Of a DNA stretch of 35,544 bases, positions 1 through 8,058 are shown one piece after another. Every line of letters starts with the position of its first letter. Within the stretch, counting starts at the first letter, position 1. A program made the translations under genes and the position numbers. Origin of the DNA: an uncultured Pseudomonadota bacterium (lineage in GTDB: Bacteria; Myxococcota_A; UBA796; JAFGLY01); assembly GCA_937912125.1 (NCBI GenBank), contig CALDOK010000239.1, positions 1 through 35,544 of the forward strand, given 5' to 3'. The notes below the pieces were generated by a model that worked only from the letters and a program-made list of their open reading frames with translations, had not been told where the DNA came from and ran no database searches.

Positions 1-97
1 GTGACCCGCGGCGCCTGCCGTCACCACCAACCCGCTCAGTGCCGCTCACCCCCGGTGTTGGTGAGCGACTGGGCGGGTGAAGCCAGCCGGTTGCCGC

Positions 98-874
98 TCA
101 GCCCCGCCGCAGCTTCACGGTCACCGCCCCCAGGGCCAACCCCACCAGCCAACACAGGCCGATCAGGGCCGCGACCACCACCTGGGAGATGACGTCGGGG
201 GGCGTGGTCAGGGCCGCGAGGGTGAGCGCTCCCGCGGGCATCAGCATCGTGGCGATGGTGGTCCACCGCAGGGCGACGTGGGAGCTGCCGGCCACGAGCC
301 ACACCACCGGCCCGCAGGCTCCGACGACGCCGAGGGCCAGCTGCGCGGAGGCCGCCATGCCGGCCGCCTGGGTCAGCTCGATGGTGATCTCGGACCCTGG
401 GACGGCGAGCTCGCCCAGCACGGCCGGCAGGACCAGCCATCGGCCCATGACCAGGCCCAGGCCGAAGCCGAGCCAGCCCACCGACCCGAGCAGCGCTGCC
501 GCCTTCCATGAACGATCCCGGGACAGCAGGAGCCTGGCCGCGGCCAGCATCCCAGGCAGCGCCAGCCAAGCCGTGAGCAGGCCTGCGCCGCGCAGCTGGG
601 CTCCGAGCTGATCCTGGGGGGCCGTGATGACCAGCCGGGCGAGCTCGAGCTGGGGCAGCAGCAGGTGCTCGAGAGCCAGTGCGCCCAGGCCCACCCCGAT
701 GAGGGGCGCCGTGATGACGCAGAGCAGGGACAGGAGCAGGGGGGGCAGGGGAAGGGGCGAGCGGGCAGGGGATGCCGCGCCTGGGTTGCGCCAGGCCAGC
801 ACCGCGAGCACGAGCGTCACTGCGCCACCTCCCACGGCCAACGGGATCGCCAGCAGCAGCTCGAGGAGGCCCAT
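98..874 (-). CDS. Divergent TatC-like multi-pass membrane protein
   Basis: A protein of about 258 residues, mostly hydrophobic, with roughly six to seven membrane spans. The C-terminal half reads like TatC, the core of the twin-arginine translocase. A TPPDVISQ motif near residues 224-231 matches the hallmark of the last TatC loop and helix, and is followed by a span ending LVGLALG. Upstream, PQDQLGAQLRGAGLLTAWLA and a later WLVLPAVLGEL segment line up with the TatC region around its second and third helices. The N-terminal cytoplasmic HLEELR-type signal-recognition motif is not visible, and the conserved glutamate of the fourth helix is absent. It may therefore be a TatC paralogue that no longer binds twin-arginine signals. 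No tatA or tatB lies nearby. I chose the ATG at 874, just before the first span; a GTG at 919 is also possible. Confidence 0.6.
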   Translation of the reverse strand: MGLLELLLAIPLAVGGGAVTLVLAVLAWRNPGAASPARSPLPLPPLLLSLLCVITAPLIGVGLGALALEHLLLPQLELARLVITAPQDQLGAQLRGAGLLTAWLALPGMLAAARLLLSRDRSWKAAALLGSVGWLGFGLGLVMGRWLVLPAVLGELAVPGSEITIELTQAAGMAASAQLALGVVGACGPVVWLVAGSSHVALRWTTIATMLMPAGALTLAALTTPPDVISQVVVAALIGLCWLVGLALGAVTVKLRRG

Positions 875-1077
875 GGAGTTCTCGGGTCGGGGGTGGGTGG
901 CGCGCAGCACCTCTGGCACCCTATTCCGTCATGGGTGTCGCCGACGGCCGCGCGACCGCCGGCAAGGAAGCTGGGTTGTGAGCCAGCCTGGCTCTTCCAT
1001 CTGATCGCTCCTGGACCCCCATCGAGCCATGCTGGCCCACTTAGGGGCCTGACGTCTGCAGCTGCGCCGCGGTGGGC

Positions 1078-2094
1078 CTACCTGGGCTCGAGCAGCTCGA
1101 TGCTGGCGCCCGGGGCGGTGCGGAAGCTGCTGCGACCCTGGCTGCGGTCGACCAGCAGCGATCCTGGCAGGCCGCCCTTCTCGAGGTCGCGGCGCAGGCG
1201 CTTGAGCACCGTGGTGACCGCCTTGCGGTCGCTGGGGATCTGGCGGCCCCAGACCAGGGGCATGATCACGGCGTCGGGCAGCGGGTCGCCGGCCGTGTAG
1301 GGCGCCGGGGGCGAGAGCAGGGCTTGGAGCAGGTCGTAGCGCACGCCGGGGATCCAGGTGGTGACCTCGAGCTCCTCGCCGAAGAACAGGGTGATGCTGC
1401 CTCCGGATGGCACCAGGGGCTGCAGCAGGACCCGGGACGGGAGCTCCACGGGCAGCTGATGCAGGGTGTCGCGCTGGGTCGCGGCCACCTCGACCAGGCG
1501 GTAGACCACCCGTGCGTAGCCGATGCGGGCGTCGGCGGGCAGGGGGCGGGTGGTGGGGGCCTGGACCGGGATGCCGTCGATGCTCACGCCCTCGCGGAGG
1601 CTCGCTCGCCAGCTGCGACGGTCGTGGGGATCCAACCGCACCAAGCCGGGAGGCCAGCTGGGGATGCGCAGGTCGTCGTCGGGGCTCCCGCCCAGGCTGA
1701 AGGGCTGGTCCGTCAGCGGAATCACCCGGGGCAGCTCGGCCAGATCGGGGGGGGCCGCCTCGCGGCGCAGGGCCCAGCTGGCCGTGGCCAGGGCCGGGTC
1801 TTCGTCGGAGTGCACCACGAAGCTCGCGCCGGGAAACTGGATGCTGTCGCCGGGCTGCAGGGCTTGGTTGTCCTCGACCTCGGCGTCCTCGATCCGCACC
1901 GAGGAGCGGCCGACGCGGACCAGCCACAGCCCCTCGAGGTCGCGGTAGATGAAGGCCGCTCGCCGGCTGGCGGTGGCGTCCTGCAGCATCACGTCGGAGG
2001 CCAGGCTGCGGCCCACGATCACGCCGCGGGGCCCGATGGGGATGCGCTTGCCGGTCTCGTCCTCGAGCCAGGCTTGTGGTGGGATCTCGGTCAT
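1078..2094 (-). CDS. FHA-domain protein with C-terminal winged-helix-like region
   Basis: A cytoplasmic protein of 338 residues. Residues about 20-95 form a forkhead-associated (phosphothreonine-binding) domain: GRS at 28-30, then D-V-x-L and SRR at 43-45. The usual histidine after SRR is alanine. A second, weaker FHA-like stretch (FSLGGSPDDDLRIPS) lies around residues 132-146. The last ~90 residues (MPLVWGRQIPSDRKAVTTVL, then a GGLPGSLLVDRSQGRSSFRT wing) resemble the OmpR/PhoB-type winged helix, without a receiver domain. This arrangement suggests a regulator that reads phosphothreonine signals from Ser/Thr kinases, but the partner kinase is not in the window. AGGA five bases before the ATG supports the start. 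Lower confidence applies to the winged helix. Confidence 0.75.
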   Translation of the reverse strand: MTEIPPQAWLEDETGKRIPIGPRGVIVGRSLASDVMLQDATASRRAAFIYRDLEGLWLVRVGRSSVRIEDAEVEDNQALQPGDSIQFPGASFVVHSDEDPALATASWALRREAAPPDLAELPRVIPLTDQPFSLGGSPDDDLRIPSWPPGLVRLDPHDRRSWRASLREGVSIDGIPVQAPTTRPLPADARIGYARVVYRLVEVAATQRDTLHQLPVELPSRVLLQPLVPSGGSITLFFGEELEVTTWIPGVRYDLLQALLSPPAPYTAGDPLPDAVIMPLVWGRQIPSDRKAVTTVLKRLRRDLEKGGLPGSLLVDRSQGRSSFRTAPGASIELLEPR

Positions 2095-2177
2095 GGTGAT
2101 CCTGGCCTATCGGATTCCCGCAGGCCAGCAAGGGCGAGGGGCGGTGCTGCCCAACGAGGGCGTGCGCCGACGCGCCC

Positions 2178-2969
2178 TCAGGAGGGCTTGTGCGCCGTGA
2201 TGGTCGCCGCTGCCACGTAGTCCTCCAGGCCCCGGCCGGGGGCCCACTGCTGGATGAAGCCGCGGCTTGCCGGGTTCAGGTCGATGCGGAGCCCTGCGAA
2301 GCCCTGGGCCGTCAGGACTGCCTGCAGCTCCGCCACCGTGGCCGCGCCCGCCACGCAGCCGGCCAGCAGCGCGAGGTCCTGCTGGATCTCGGGGGGCAGG
2401 GGCTGCAGGGCGACCACGTCGGAGATGGCCAGGCGGCCGCCGGGCCGGAGCACCCGGAACGCCTCGCGGTAGACCGCGGGCTTGTCGGCGCTGAGGTTGA
2501 TGACGCAGTTGGACATGATCACGTCGGCGAAGGCATCGGGCAGGGGCAGGGCCTCGATCTCCCCCAGGCGGAACTCCACGTTTTCCAGGCCCGCCTGGGA
2601 GGCGTTCTTGCGGGCCAGGGCCAGCATGTCCGGGGTCATGTCCACCCCCACCGCGCGCCCGCTGGGCCCCACGGCCTGGGCCGCCAGGAAGACGTCGATG
2701 CCTCCGCCGCTGCCCAGGTCCACCACGGTCTCGCCTGGGGCCAGGCTGGCGATGGCCTGGGGGTTGCCGCAGCCCAGGCCCAGGTTGGCGCCGTCGGGCA
2801 CGGCACCCAGGGCTTCAGCATCGTAGCCCAGGGCCTGGGAGATCTGTCCGCTGTCGGGCTGCCCGCCGCAGCAGCCTGGGCTGCAGCAGCCGCTGCCCTG
2901 CTCGCGGGCCACGGCGCCGTAGCGGTCGCGGACGACTTCGCGGACGGTCCTGGGATCGATGGGGGACAT
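2178..2969 (-). CDS. arsM: Arsenite S-adenosylmethionine methyltransferase ArsM
   Basis: A 263-residue class I methyltransferase that methylates trivalent arsenic using SAM. SAM motif I is seen as [16 protein letters not shown] near residues 83-98. The cysteines expected to bind As(III) are present in GLGCGNP, SNCVIN and LLAGC contexts. The N-terminal [11 protein letters not shown] cluster is typical of bacterial ArsM. Length matches the family (about 260-280). A strong AAAGGAG lies five bases before the ATG. The gene sits 81 bp downstream of arsR on the same strand, with a perfect palindrome between them, so arsenite-relieved repression by ArsR is likely. Products would be methylated, partly volatile arsenicals, giving detoxification or an antimicrobial methylarsenite. 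Confidence 0.93.
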   Translation of the reverse strand: MSPIDPRTVREVVRDRYGAVAREQGSGCCSPGCCGGQPDSGQISQALGYDAEALGAVPDGANLGLGCGNPQAIASLAPGETVVDLGSGGGIDVFLAAQAVGPSGRAVGVDMTPDMLALARKNASQAGLENVEFRLGEIEALPLPDAFADVIMSNCVINLSADKPAVYREAFRVLRPGGRLAISDVVALQPLPPEIQQDLALLAGCVAGAATVAELQAVLTAQGFAGLRIDLNPASRGFIQQWAPGRGLEDYVAAATITAHKPS

Positions 2970-2985
2970 GGCGGCTCCTTTGATA

Positions 2986-3002
2986 GTCTATCGTCGATAG
3001 AC
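2986..3002. promoter_or_regulatory. Perfect palindrome upstream of arsM, probable ArsR operator
   Basis: GTCTATCG-T-CGATAGAC is an 8+1+8 perfect inverted repeat, 17 bp upstream of the arsM start codon. AT-rich inverted repeats of this kind are bound by ArsR/SmtB repressors, and the repressor gene is the next gene upstream. Its position close to the ribosome binding site suggests it overlaps the transcription start of arsM. The ArsR assignment is inference from context. Confidence 0.65.
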
Positions 3003-3050
3003 GATGGGATGGGCTCGAAGAGAGGCGCGCCGCAGCGCGCCTGGGGGGGC

Positions 3051-3395
3051 TCAGAGGGTGGAGATGAGGGCCTGGATGCGGTGGATGACCGAGCGGTCCA
3101 GGCAGTAGCAGGTGCGTGGACCGTCCACCTCGCCCTGGATCAGGCCTGCCTGCTTGAGCACCTTGAGGTGCTGAGAGACCGTGGACTGCGCCAGGGGCAG
3201 CAGCTCCACCAGGTCGCCGCAGATGCAGGCCCGCCTGGCCGCCAGCACCCGGAGGATCCGCACGCGCACCGGGTGGGCCAGGGCCTTGGCCAGGCCGGCC
3301 AGCTCGGAGTCGGTGGGCAGCGCGTCGCAGCAGCTGTCGTCGGTGGGCGAGCAGCTGGAGGCGGGGCAGCAGCGTGTGGGAGCGGGAGGGTTCAT
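3051..3395 (-). CDS. arsR: ArsR/SmtB-family arsenic-responsive repressor
   Basis: A winged-helix repressor of 114 residues when started at the ATG at 3395. The segment [20 protein letters not shown] followed by [10 protein letters not shown] and [16 protein letters not shown] is the standard ArsR fold: the cysteine pair sits at the start of helix 3, where As(III) binds in classical ArsR, and the recognition helix follows. [10 protein letters not shown] forms the wing. The N terminus carries further cysteines (RCCPASSC and SCCDAL) that may add a metal site. Longer starts are possible, but the ATG coincides with an inverted repeat that looks like its own operator, so autoregulation is likely. 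It precedes arsM in the same direction. Confidence 0.88.
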   Translation of the reverse strand: MNPPAPTRCCPASSCSPTDDSCCDALPTDSELAGLAKALAHPVRVRILRVLAARRACICGDLVELLPLAQSTVSQHLKVLKQAGLIQGEVDGPRTCYCLDRSVIHRIQALISTL

Positions 3396-3409
3396 CGTAA
3401 ACAGACGAT
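3394..3409. promoter_or_regulatory. Inverted repeat over the arsR start codon, probable autoregulatory operator
   Basis: ATCGT-N6-ACGAT forms a 5+6+5 inverted repeat that includes bases of the arsR ATG. It shares the core TATCGT/ATCGT element with the palindrome upstream of arsM. An operator at this position would block initiation or early elongation, or would fit a short-leader transcript. Binding by ArsR is inferred. Confidence 0.45.
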
Positions 3410-3477
3410 TAGTCACGTCGGCTACCCAGGGCAAGGGCCTTTGTGGCCCGAGGCCATCGCGGGGATAGGTGCCGCCC

Positions 3478-3714
3478 ATGTCTCCCCGCCTCGGCCCACG
3501 CCGCTTCGAGCCCCCGACCGACGCCGTTGTGGTGCCCCCGCGCGCCTACGACTGCCCGCAGTACGAGGCCTGCTTGCTGCAGGCGGGTCGGGCTTCCTGG
3601 CGCTCCTGGACCTGCAGGGGATGCCCTCGCTGTCCTGATGACGCCCGCCTCGAGATCCTGAAGTCCAGCGAGCCCCCCAGCCGGGCGGTGCTCCGCGGGG
3701 CTGGAGGGGGCTAG
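3478..3714 (+). CDS. Small cysteine-rich protein with two paired-cysteine motifs
   Basis: A 78-residue protein. Its core is Y-D-C-P-x-Y-x-x-C followed by WTCRGCPRC, a layout of two cysteine pairs separated by an alanine/tryptophan-rich helix. I recall similar small proteins (CPxYxxCLxxAxxxxW then CxxC) in delta-proteobacterial genomes, where they are hypothetical. A zinc-binding or Fe-S fold is plausible but unproven. GGGGATAGG precedes the ATG by eight bases; a GTG nine bases upstream is an alternative. The stop codon overlaps the stop of the convergent metallo-hydrolase gene within a shared CTAG. It is divergent from arsR, so the arsR-side operator might also affect it. Confidence 0.6.
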   Translation: MSPRLGPRRFEPPTDAVVVPPRAYDCPQYEACLLQAGRASWRSWTCRGCPRCPDDARLEILKSSEPPSRAVLRGAGGG

Positions 3715-5810
3715 CGGGACAGCGAGTCGAGCAACGCCTCCACCGCGCCCGCGGCATCGTCCACAGGGCAGACGCTCGCGGTGTCGCTGGAGTCTGCGCC
3801 GAGGGCTCGGAGCAGGGTGGACCACCAGGCCCCGTCGATGAGCACCAGGGGCACGTCGCCCATGCGCCCCGCCCGGGCCAGGTCCAGGGCGCGCAGCACC
3901 GTGGCCACGGTGTCCAGATCGCCGGGGAAGGCCACCAGCGCGCGGCAGCGCTCGAGCAGCAGCAGGTCGCGCAGGGCGGGGTGCTCGAAGCGGAAGCAGA
4001 GCCTGGGCTGAGTGGTGGCGTGGGGCAGGGGCTCGCCGGGCTGCGCGGCGTGGAAGCCCGCCACCGAGCCGCCGGCCAGCCGGGCACCCTCGGTCACCGC
4101 GGCGCCGATCCCGGGGCGAGCGGTGGTGGCCAGGCGCCAGTGGCGCTCCTGCAGCGCGGGGTGCACGGCCAGGGCGCGGCCGAGCTCGCGGGCCTGGGCC
4201 AGGACGGGGTCGCCTTCGGGGCGCGGCTCTCCCAGCACCACCACCAGGCCCTCGATCCCCTCGTCCCGCAGGGTGGTCTGCACCTGCTCGGCCGCCAGCA
4301 GCAGCCGGGTGGGACGCAGCTCGTCGCGGGCCAGGAAGGCGGCGTCCAGGCCCGCTGCCACGGCCAGGCTGGGCGCCTGCGGGGTGGCGGAGAGGGGCTG
4401 GGGCGGGACGGGTTCGGGGGCGGCGTGCGACGAGGCCTGCTGCATGCCGGGCGGGTCCAGCTGGAGCACCACGCCTTCGCGGGCCAGCTCGCAGTCCCAG
4501 CCCAGCTGCTCCCCGATGGCCAGGCGCATGGTCTCGGAGGAGTCGGGCTCGCCGTGGTTGAGCCAGGTCTTGGTGGGGGCCTGGCCGAAGCCTCGGAGCC
4601 AGCCCAGGGCCTCGTCCTGGTCCGCGTGGGCCGAGAAGCCATCGATGCGGGCCACCTCGCACTCGATGGGGACCCAGTCGCCGTGCAGCTTGATCTTCTT
4701 CTCGCCCCGCACGATGTTGCCGCCCCGTGTACCGGGTGCCTGGTAGCCCACGAACAGCAAGGTGTTGCGCGGGCTGCCGGCCCGGGCGGCCAGGTGGTGC
4801 AGGACCCGTCCGCCGGTGAGCATGCCCGAGGCGGAGATCAGGACGAAGGGCCCGTCTTTGCCGTTGAGCCGCTTGGACTCCATGGCGGTGCGGGTGTAGT
4901 GCACCTCGCGGCGCAACGCTCCCATGTCGCCCTCGGTGAGCCTGATGTTGTCGTGGAAGGGCCGGTACAGCTCGGTGGTGCTGATGGCCATGGGGCTGTC
5001 CAGCACCACGTCGACCTCGGGGATGCGGCCCTGATCCATCAGCTGGTGCAGCGCCCAGAGCAGGGCCTGGGCTCGGCCCACGGCGAAGCTGGGGATCAGC
5101 AGCACGCCGCTGCGGGCGATGGTGCGGCGGGCCACCTCGGCCAGGGCCTCGAGAGGCTCGGTGTCTTCGTGGGCCCGGCCGCCATAGGTGGACTCGAGGA
5201 TCAAGTAGTCCACGGGCTTGGGGGTGTAGGGCGGGTTCATCACCTGGTCGTCCGGGCGGCCCAGGTCGCCGGAGAACAGCACGCTGACCTCGCTGTCCTC
5301 GAGCCTGGCCATGGACGCGCCCAGGATGTGGCCGGCAGGCTGCAGGGTGAGCTCCAGGCTGCCGCCGATGGGGACCGTCTGGCCCCAGGGGATCGTGTGG
5401 AAGCGGCGCACGGCCTGCTCCGCATCGCCCTGGGTGTACAGGGGCTTGGCGGGCTGGTGGCGGGTGTAGCCCTTGCGGTTGGCGCGCTTGGCGTCTTCTT
5501 CCTGGATGTGGGCGCTGTCGGCCAGGATGAGCGCGGCCAGCTTGCGGGTCGCGGGGGTGCAGTAGACCTTGCCGCGGAAGCCCTCGCGGACCAGCACAGG
5601 CAGCCAGCCCACGTGATCCAGGTGGGCGTGGGTGAGGACCACGGCGTCGATGTCGCCGGGGGGGATCTCGAGCGCCTCCCAGTTGCGGCGGCGCAGGTGC
5701 TTGAAGCCCTGGAACATGCCGCAGTCCACGAGCACGCGGACCTCGCCTGAGGTGACCAGGGTCTTGGAGCCGGTGACCGTGCCGGCGGCACCGAGGAACT
5801 GGATCTGCAT
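3711..5810 (-). CDS. Beta-CASP metallo-beta-lactamase hydrolase fused to a LOG-like domain
   Basis: A 699-residue two-part protein. Residues 1-450 form a metallo-beta-lactamase/beta-CASP hydrolase of the RNA-processing exonuclease type: zinc motif THAHLDH at 60-66, then GHILGAS, SGDLGRPDDQ, SASGMLTGGR and FSAHADQDE (later histidine). An Ala/Pro-rich linker (about 450-500) leads to a C-terminal Rossmann-like domain at about 505-695. This resembles the LOG/'lysine decarboxylase' family: VVVLGEPRP, then ARPGIGAAVTEGARLAGG (compare GGPGIMEAANRGAxxAGG) and ALVAFPGDLDT where PGGxGTxxE is usual, followed by PLVLIDGAWWSTLL. The catalytic glutamate of that motif is lost, so the domain may bind a nucleotide without cleaving it. 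The beta-CASP part should be an active zinc nuclease; RNA is the likely substrate. It is divergent from the OmpA gene. Confidence 0.85.
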   Translation of the reverse strand: MQIQFLGAAGTVTGSKTLVTSGEVRVLVDCGMFQGFKHLRRRNWEALEIPPGDIDAVVLTHAHLDHVGWLPVLVREGFRGKVYCTPATRKLAALILADSAHIQEEDAKRANRKGYTRHQPAKPLYTQGDAEQAVRRFHTIPWGQTVPIGGSLELTLQPAGHILGASMARLEDSEVSVLFSGDLGRPDDQVMNPPYTPKPVDYLILESTYGGRAHEDTEPLEALAEVARRTIARSGVLLIPSFAVGRAQALLWALHQLMDQGRIPEVDVVLDSPMAISTTELYRPFHDNIRLTEGDMGALRREVHYTRTAMESKRLNGKDGPFVLISASGMLTGGRVLHHLAARAGSPRNTLLFVGYQAPGTRGGNIVRGEKKIKLHGDWVPIECEVARIDGFSAHADQDEALGWLRGFGQAPTKTWLNHGEPDSSETMRLAIGEQLGWDCELAREGVVLQLDPPGMQQASSHAAPEPVPPQPLSATPQAPSLAVAAGLDAAFLARDELRPTRLLLAAEQVQTTLRDEGIEGLVVVLGEPRPEGDPVLAQARELGRALAVHPALQERHWRLATTARPGIGAAVTEGARLAGGSVAGFHAAQPGEPLPHATTQPRLCFRFEHPALRDLLLLERCRALVAFPGDLDTVATVLRALDLARAGRMGDVPLVLIDGAWWSTLLRALGADSSDTASVCPVDDAAGAVEALLDSLSR

Positions 5811-5869
5811 GGGGCTCTCGGGGACTTTGGGGAGGCCTTCGCGTATCCCGGCCAGGCCGACCTGTGGCT

Positions 5870-5920
5870 GTGCTCACCTGGCTGTAGTGGTGCTCACACG
5901 GCTTTCAGTCGCCTTTCAGT
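5870..5920. promoter_or_regulatory. Two sets of short direct repeats in the divergent promoter region
   Basis: GTGCTCAC occurs at 5870-5877 and again at 5890-5897, exactly 20 bp apart. CTTTCAGT follows at 5902-5909 and 5913-5920, exactly 11 bp apart. The second pair, read as CTTTCAG-N4-CTTTCAG, has the geometry of a PhoB-type box (7-bp direct repeats with 4-bp spacers). Helical-turn spacing of both sets suggests tandem binding of a regulator between the metallo-hydrolase and OmpA genes. Confidence 0.45.
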
Positions 5921-5924
5921 GGCC

Positions 5925-5954
5925 TTGAACCTGGGTGATCGCCGGGATTAGCTT
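5925..5954 (+). promoter_or_regulatory. Possible sigma-70-type promoter for the OmpA gene
   Basis: TTGAAC at 5925-5930 and TAGCTT at 5949-5954 are 18 bp apart and lie just downstream of the CTTTCAG direct repeats. That is where an activator of the OmpR/PhoB family would contact polymerase. The -10 match is only partial. Confidence 0.3.
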
Positions 5955-5991
5955 CGGCGCATGGGAAACCCCTGAACCCCTGGAGATGCCC

Positions 5992-7362
<1,371 letters not shown>

Positions 7363-7404
7363 GCACACAGGGCGCGTCACGCCCCCCACCCCTCGACGCG
7401 CCCG

Positions 7405-7432
7405 CGCCCGCTGCTCTTCGGAGCGGCGGGCG
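7405..7432. terminator. Strong GC hairpin with TTCG loop
   Basis: CGCCCGC-T-GCTC pairs with GAGC-G-GCGGGCG around a TTCG tetraloop, giving 12 pairs including one G-U. It lies between the convergent OmpA and ICMT-like genes and should stop transcription of the OmpA gene. No long T tract follows, as is common in high-GC genomes. Confidence 0.6.
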
Positions 7433-7441
7433 TCCTGGCTT

Positions 7442-7457
7442 CAGGCCCTTCGGCCTG
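7442..7457. terminator. Second small hairpin in the convergent intergenic region
   Basis: CAGGCC-CTTC-GGCCTG is a perfect 6-bp stem just beyond the larger hairpin and adjacent to the stop codon of the ICMT-like gene. It could be the terminator for the opposite strand. It is short and lacks a T tract. Confidence 0.35.
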
Positions 7458-7460
7458 GGC

Positions 7461-8039
7461 TCACCACACCCGCGGCAGCAACCTTCCCGTGCGCGCGGCC
7501 CAGGCCTGGTACTCCGGCCCGAACTGCTCCTGCAGCATGGCCTCCTCGTCGGGCAGGCGCACCCCCAACAGCAGGGCCAGGGCCAGGGCGGGCGCGGCGA
7601 GCATGACCATGTTGGCGCTCAGCAGGCCGGAGCCCAGCACGATGAGCGCCCCCGCGCTGTAGATGGGGTGCCGCACCCAGCGGTAGGGGCCCGTGGTGAC
7701 CAGGGCGTGGTCGCGCCGCAGCTCGAGCCAGGGCGAGAAGTGGGCCCCCAGGGTGGCGTGGGCCCAGGCCAGCAGGCCCACCCCCAGCAGCGCGGTGACG
7801 TAGCCCAGCCAGCCCACCCACTCCGGCAGGGGAGCCTGGGCGAAGCCCAGCAGGGGTGATCCCAGCCACAGCACGGCGGGTATGGCCACGGCCGCGGTCA
7901 TGGTCCGGGTGAGCAGCAGCTCACGGCCTGCGCGCAGGGCGCGTCGCTCGCCGTCACCGCGCCGCCGGTACACCACGCGCACGGCCAAGAAGCCGACCAG
8001 GACCATCACAAACAACATTCGTGCCATGAACCCTGGCAT
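7461..8039 (-). CDS. ICMT/PEMT-like membrane methyltransferase
   Basis: A 192-residue protein with about four to five membrane spans. The C-terminal signature GPYRWVRHPIYSAG, followed by a long hydrophobic stretch and EEAMLQEQFGPEYQAW, is that of the isoprenylcysteine carboxyl methyltransferase/phospholipid methyltransferase superfamily, which uses SAM at the membrane surface. Bacterial members act on lipids or unknown small substrates; the substrate here cannot be told. AGGGAG four bases before the ATG supports the start at 8039. The gene starts 19 bp after the stop of the beta-lactamase-fold gene on the same strand, so the two are probably co-transcribed. Confidence 0.8.
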   Translation of the reverse strand: MPGFMARMLFVMVLVGFLAVRVVYRRRGDGERRALRAGRELLLTRTMTAAVAIPAVLWLGSPLLGFAQAPLPEWVGWLGYVTALLGVGLLAWAHATLGAHFSPWLELRRDHALVTTGPYRWVRHPIYSAGALIVLGSGLLSANMVMLAAPALALALLLGVRLPDEEAMLQEQFGPEYQAWAARTGRLLPRVW

Positions 8040-8058
8040 GGTGCTCCCTGGGACCCGG

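Noticed and set aside
44..66. 7-bp inverted repeat GCTCACC/GGTGAGC with 9-base loop after the TatC-like gene
   Set aside because: Could be a terminator, but the stem is short, the loop long and there is no T tract; not strong enough to list.
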